8,282 bases of DNA. Origin: Acidobacteriota bacterium. Its GTDB lineage: Bacteria > Acidobacteriota > Polarisedimenticolia > QHYA01. The notes beneath the pieces were generated by a model, which saw nothing but the letters and a program-made list of their open reading frames with translations, was not told where the DNA came from and did not search any database. The translations under genes were made by a program, and so were the position numbers. The stretch covers positions 1 through 8,282 of the forward strand of contig QHYA01000214.1 in the NCBI GenBank assembly GCA_003223995.1. Reading direction: 5' to 3'. This document shows, piece by piece, positions 6,476 to 8,282 of the stretch. Within the stretch, counting starts at the first letter, position 1, and every line of letters begins with the position of its first letter.

Positions 6476-8062
6476 ATGGAACAACGCAGGTCGCAAAGAA
6501 AGGTGCTTTCAGCGGATGCCAAGGCATCCATGCTCCCGCGACGACGCCGGGTCGGGCCGTCGGTGGAGGCAGTGGCGCCGCAGATGATGGGCGCCTCTGT
6601 CCAGGGGGGGAACGGTGGCGCAGCGGTATTTCCCCGCTGGAGCTTCTCCTCCCGGGGTGTCGGATACGGATACTCGACTCAGGTTCTGCTGACAAGCGCA
6701 CCTCTCGTCCTGTCGGACCTGCTCGCGCTTGCCCTGTCGCTGCTCCTCTCGTCTCTCACGCCGGCAGGCGGGAGCGGGCTGTTGCCGGGGGTGGACCCGT
6801 TGCCTCTCCGTCTGGCCCTCTCAGGGCTGCTTGTAGTGATGTTCACGCTGCTGGGGCTGTATCCCGGCACGGGGCTGAACCCCGTCATCGAGCTGAAGCA
6901 GACCAGCCTCGCCCTGACGCTTCTGTTCGCCCCTTTCATACTTGCCGACTTCCTCCACGGAGGCGGTTGGTCCGTCACTCTGCTGACGTCGAGCTGGCTG
7001 CTGTCGCTGATGCTCGTGCCGTTGCTGCGGTTCTCTGCCCGGGCAGCCGCGAGCCGCTGCAACTGGTGGGGGCAGCCGGCCATGGTCATGGGGAACGGGG
7101 CGGAGGCGATCCGTCAGTACGAGCACTTCCGGACCCACCCGCAGCTCGGCCTCCGGCCGGTGGCCCCAGGGGACGCGGCGGATCGCGCCGGGTCGGAGGA
7201 CTGTCCGGATCCGGCCCGCGCTGCCGAGCGGGCTGCCGCCTCTGCCGGGGAGAAGAAGGTCTTCTGGGCGATAGTAGCCCTGCCGGCCGGCGCGGGCCCG
7301 GAGGCCCGGCTGCTCATCAACCGGCATACCCGCGCCTTCCCGCACGTGCTCGTTGTCGCTCCGTTGGCAGAGCTACCCACTCTCTGGAACCACTCCTGGG
7401 AGTGCGGTGGCCGCATCGGCATCGAAATGAATGCCAACCTGCTCAAGCCGCACTCCAGGGTGGTCAAGCGGGTCATGGACATCCTGATCGCGACCGTTGC
7501 GGGGGCGGCGTTCCTGCCGCTGATCGTCGTGCTGGCGGTCTTGATGAAACTGACCTTCCGGGGGCCGGTCTTCTATTCCCAGGAGCGGATCGGCGAAGCG
7601 AACCAGAGGTTCCGTATCTGGAAGTTCAGGACCATGGTGGTGAACGCAGACCGGTTGCTCAAACAGGTTCTCGCCACCGACCCGCGGCTGCGCGAGGAGT
7701 GGCAAACAAGCCATAAACTGCGCAGAGACTTCCGGATCACTCCCGTCGGACGATTCCTGCGCAAGACGAGCCTCGACGAGATCCCGCAACTGTGGAACGT
7801 CTTGCGGGGCGAGATGAGCATCGTCGGCCCAAGACCGATCGTGGACGACGAGGTCCCGAAATACGCCGTGGGGTTCGAACTGTACACGAAGGTGCGGCCA
7901 GGGATCACGGGCCTCTGGCAGGTCTCTGGTCGCAACGGCACGTCCTACGAGGAGCGGGTTCGCCTGGACGCCTACTACGTCAGCAACTGGTCGCCGTGGC
8001 TCGACGTCTACGTGCTCGCCCTGACCACGAGGGCGGTCCTCCGTTGCAAGGGGGCGCAGTGA
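6476..8062 (+). CDS. wbaP: WbaP-family undecaprenyl-phosphate sugar-1-phosphate transferase
   Basis: This enzyme initiates repeat-unit synthesis by moving hexose-1-phosphate from a UDP-sugar to undecaprenyl phosphate in the inner membrane. From ATG 6476 it has 528 residues, slightly above the roughly 475-500 usual for the family. The start is preceded by AGGGTGGGGAG; GTG 6458 is an alternative adding six residues. The N-terminal 65 residues are basic, then four membrane segments lie near 71-94, 109-128, 143-159 and 166-185. A weakly conserved soluble middle domain follows (about 190-325). The C-terminal catalytic domain (PF02397 type) begins with a membrane segment containing a central Pro (about 335-358, Pro348). 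It has KFRTM (383-387), SLDEIPQ with the Asp-Glu catalytic pair (432-438), SIVGPRPIVDDE (448-459) and PGITGLWQVSGRN (475-487). These match Salmonella WbaP closely from memory. Galactose or glucose specificity cannot be told. The stop overlaps a short following ORF (TGATG). Confidence 0.95.
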   Translation: MEQRRSQRKVLSADAKASMLPRRRRVGPSVEAVAPQMMGASVQGGNGGAAVFPRWSFSSRGVGYGYSTQVLLTSAPLVLSDLLALALSLLLSSLTPAGGSGLLPGVDPLPLRLALSGLLVVMFTLLGLYPGTGLNPVIELKQTSLALTLLFAPFILADFLHGGGWSVTLLTSSWLLSLMLVPLLRFSARAAASRCNWWGQPAMVMGNGAEAIRQYEHFRTHPQLGLRPVAPGDAADRAGSEDCPDPARAAERAAASAGEKKVFWAIVALPAGAGPEARLLINRHTRAFPHVLVVAPLAELPTLWNHSWECGGRIGIEMNANLLKPHSRVVKRVMDILIATVAGAAFLPLIVVLAVLMKLTFRGPVFYSQERIGEANQRFRIWKFRTMVVNADRLLKQVLATDPRLREEWQTSHKLRRDFRITPVGRFLRKTSLDEIPQLWNVLRGEMSIVGPRPIVDDEVPKYAVGFELYTKVRPGITGLWQVSGRNGTSYEERVRLDAYYVSNWSPWLDVYVLALTTRAVLRCKGAQ

Positions 8063-8157
8063 TGGTGGAACCGTGGCCGGCTTTTCGGGCCGCGCTCTGG
8101 TACAGGGATCGTCCCTTGCTGGTAGCTCGCGCCCACGAGTCATGGGGGGAGATGTGA
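8062..8157 (+). CDS. Possible 31-residue ORF bridging wbaP and the next gene
   Basis: An ATG overlapping the wbaP stop (TGATG, 8060-8064) opens a 31-codon frame beginning MVEPWPAFRAALWYRDRP. It ends at a TGA (8155-8157) that overlaps a possible GTG start of the next gene (GTGA, 8154-8157). The peptide has three Trp and no membrane segment or signal peptide. I recognise no family. It may be translated only as a coupling ORF that carries ribosomes to the next gene, or it may be a chance frame in high-GC sequence. Confidence 0.3.
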   Translation: MVEPWPAFRAALWYRDRPLLVARAHESWGEM

Positions 8158-8282
8158 AGAAACTCGTCGTGCTGTGTTGCTCGATCACATTGTGCCCGGC
8201 GCTTCAGCTCGCCGCGGCAGCCACGGGGTCGCCTCGGATCGTTCGCTCTTTCGAGAGCCGGGAAGCTGTTCCGATGAGACCG
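8142..8282 (+). CDS. Exported protein with Sec signal peptide, N-terminal fragment
   Basis: The frame is open from ATG 8142 to the right edge (47 codons). It reads MGGDVKKLVVLCCSITLC and continues to QLAAAATG: a basic start, a hydrophobic core and an Ala-rich cleavage region near residues 22-28. This is a Sec-type signal peptide. No lipobox is obvious despite the Cys residues. GTG 8154 is an alternative start that gives a more typical VKKL n-region and overlaps the stop of the short upstream ORF. A GGGGGAG at 8145-8151 lies only two bases before it, closer than usual for a ribosome binding site. The mature part visible (about 20 residues) shows no domain. Following wbaP in an EPS locus, it could be a periplasmic or outer-membrane export or processing protein, but this is a guess. 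Confidence 0.6.
   Translation, partial: MGGDVKKLVVLCCSITLCPALQLAAAATGSPRIVRSFESREAVPMRP

Noticed and set aside
6391..7716. 441-codon plus-strand frame overlapping wbaP
   Set aside because: The wbaP frame carries the membrane segments and all catalytic motifs; this one is Arg/Pro/Gly-rich with no domain.
1..8282. CRISPR arrays, tRNA or rRNA genes, insertion sequences, phage or toxin-antitoxin genes
   Set aside because: No spaced repeats, transposase motifs, terminal inverted repeats or RNA gene signatures were seen on reading both strands.

Overview
The window is high-GC bacterial DNA carrying part of an extracellular polysaccharide (EPS, capsule or O-antigen) locus of the Wzx/Wzy type. A WbaP-type initiating sugar-phosphate transferase, a GT4 glycosyltransferase and a MOP-superfamily flippase support this. 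The membrane biology suggests a Gram-negative-type organism. Nothing here fixes the phylum; a high-GC environmental lineage is only a guess.

Layout. There are two divergent gene groups. On the minus strand (right to left) lie a nucleotidyltransferase-like/degenerate-kinase protein (967-2121, homology reaching about 2202) and, 34 bp downstream, a polysaccharide flippase (932-1) that runs off the left edge. A divergent intergenic stretch (about 2203-2583) separates this from the plus-strand group. That group starts with a 762-residue kinase/nucleotidyltransferase/kinase fusion (2584-4872) joined by a GTGA overlap to a GT4 glycosyltransferase (4869-6071). A 404-bp gap of clearly lower GC (6072-6475), with several inverted repeats, precedes wbaP (6476-8062). 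After wbaP come a possible 31-codon ORF linked by TGATG and GTGA overlaps, and the start of an exported protein cut by the right edge.

How the genes may work together. WbaP would load the first sugar phosphate onto undecaprenyl phosphate, the GT4 enzyme would extend the lipid-linked repeat unit, and the flippase would move it across the inner membrane. The role of the two nucleotidyltransferase/kinase proteins is unknown; making or attaching an activated substituent for the polymer is an inference from context only.

The most unusual content is this pair of divergent paralogs. The plus copy is a three-module fusion with two intact P-loops. The minus copy lacks the first kinase module, has a destroyed Walker A motif and a lost DR motif in the second, ends early, and has no standard start codon upstream of its conserved N-terminal block. 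It is either a pseudokinase or a decaying gene.
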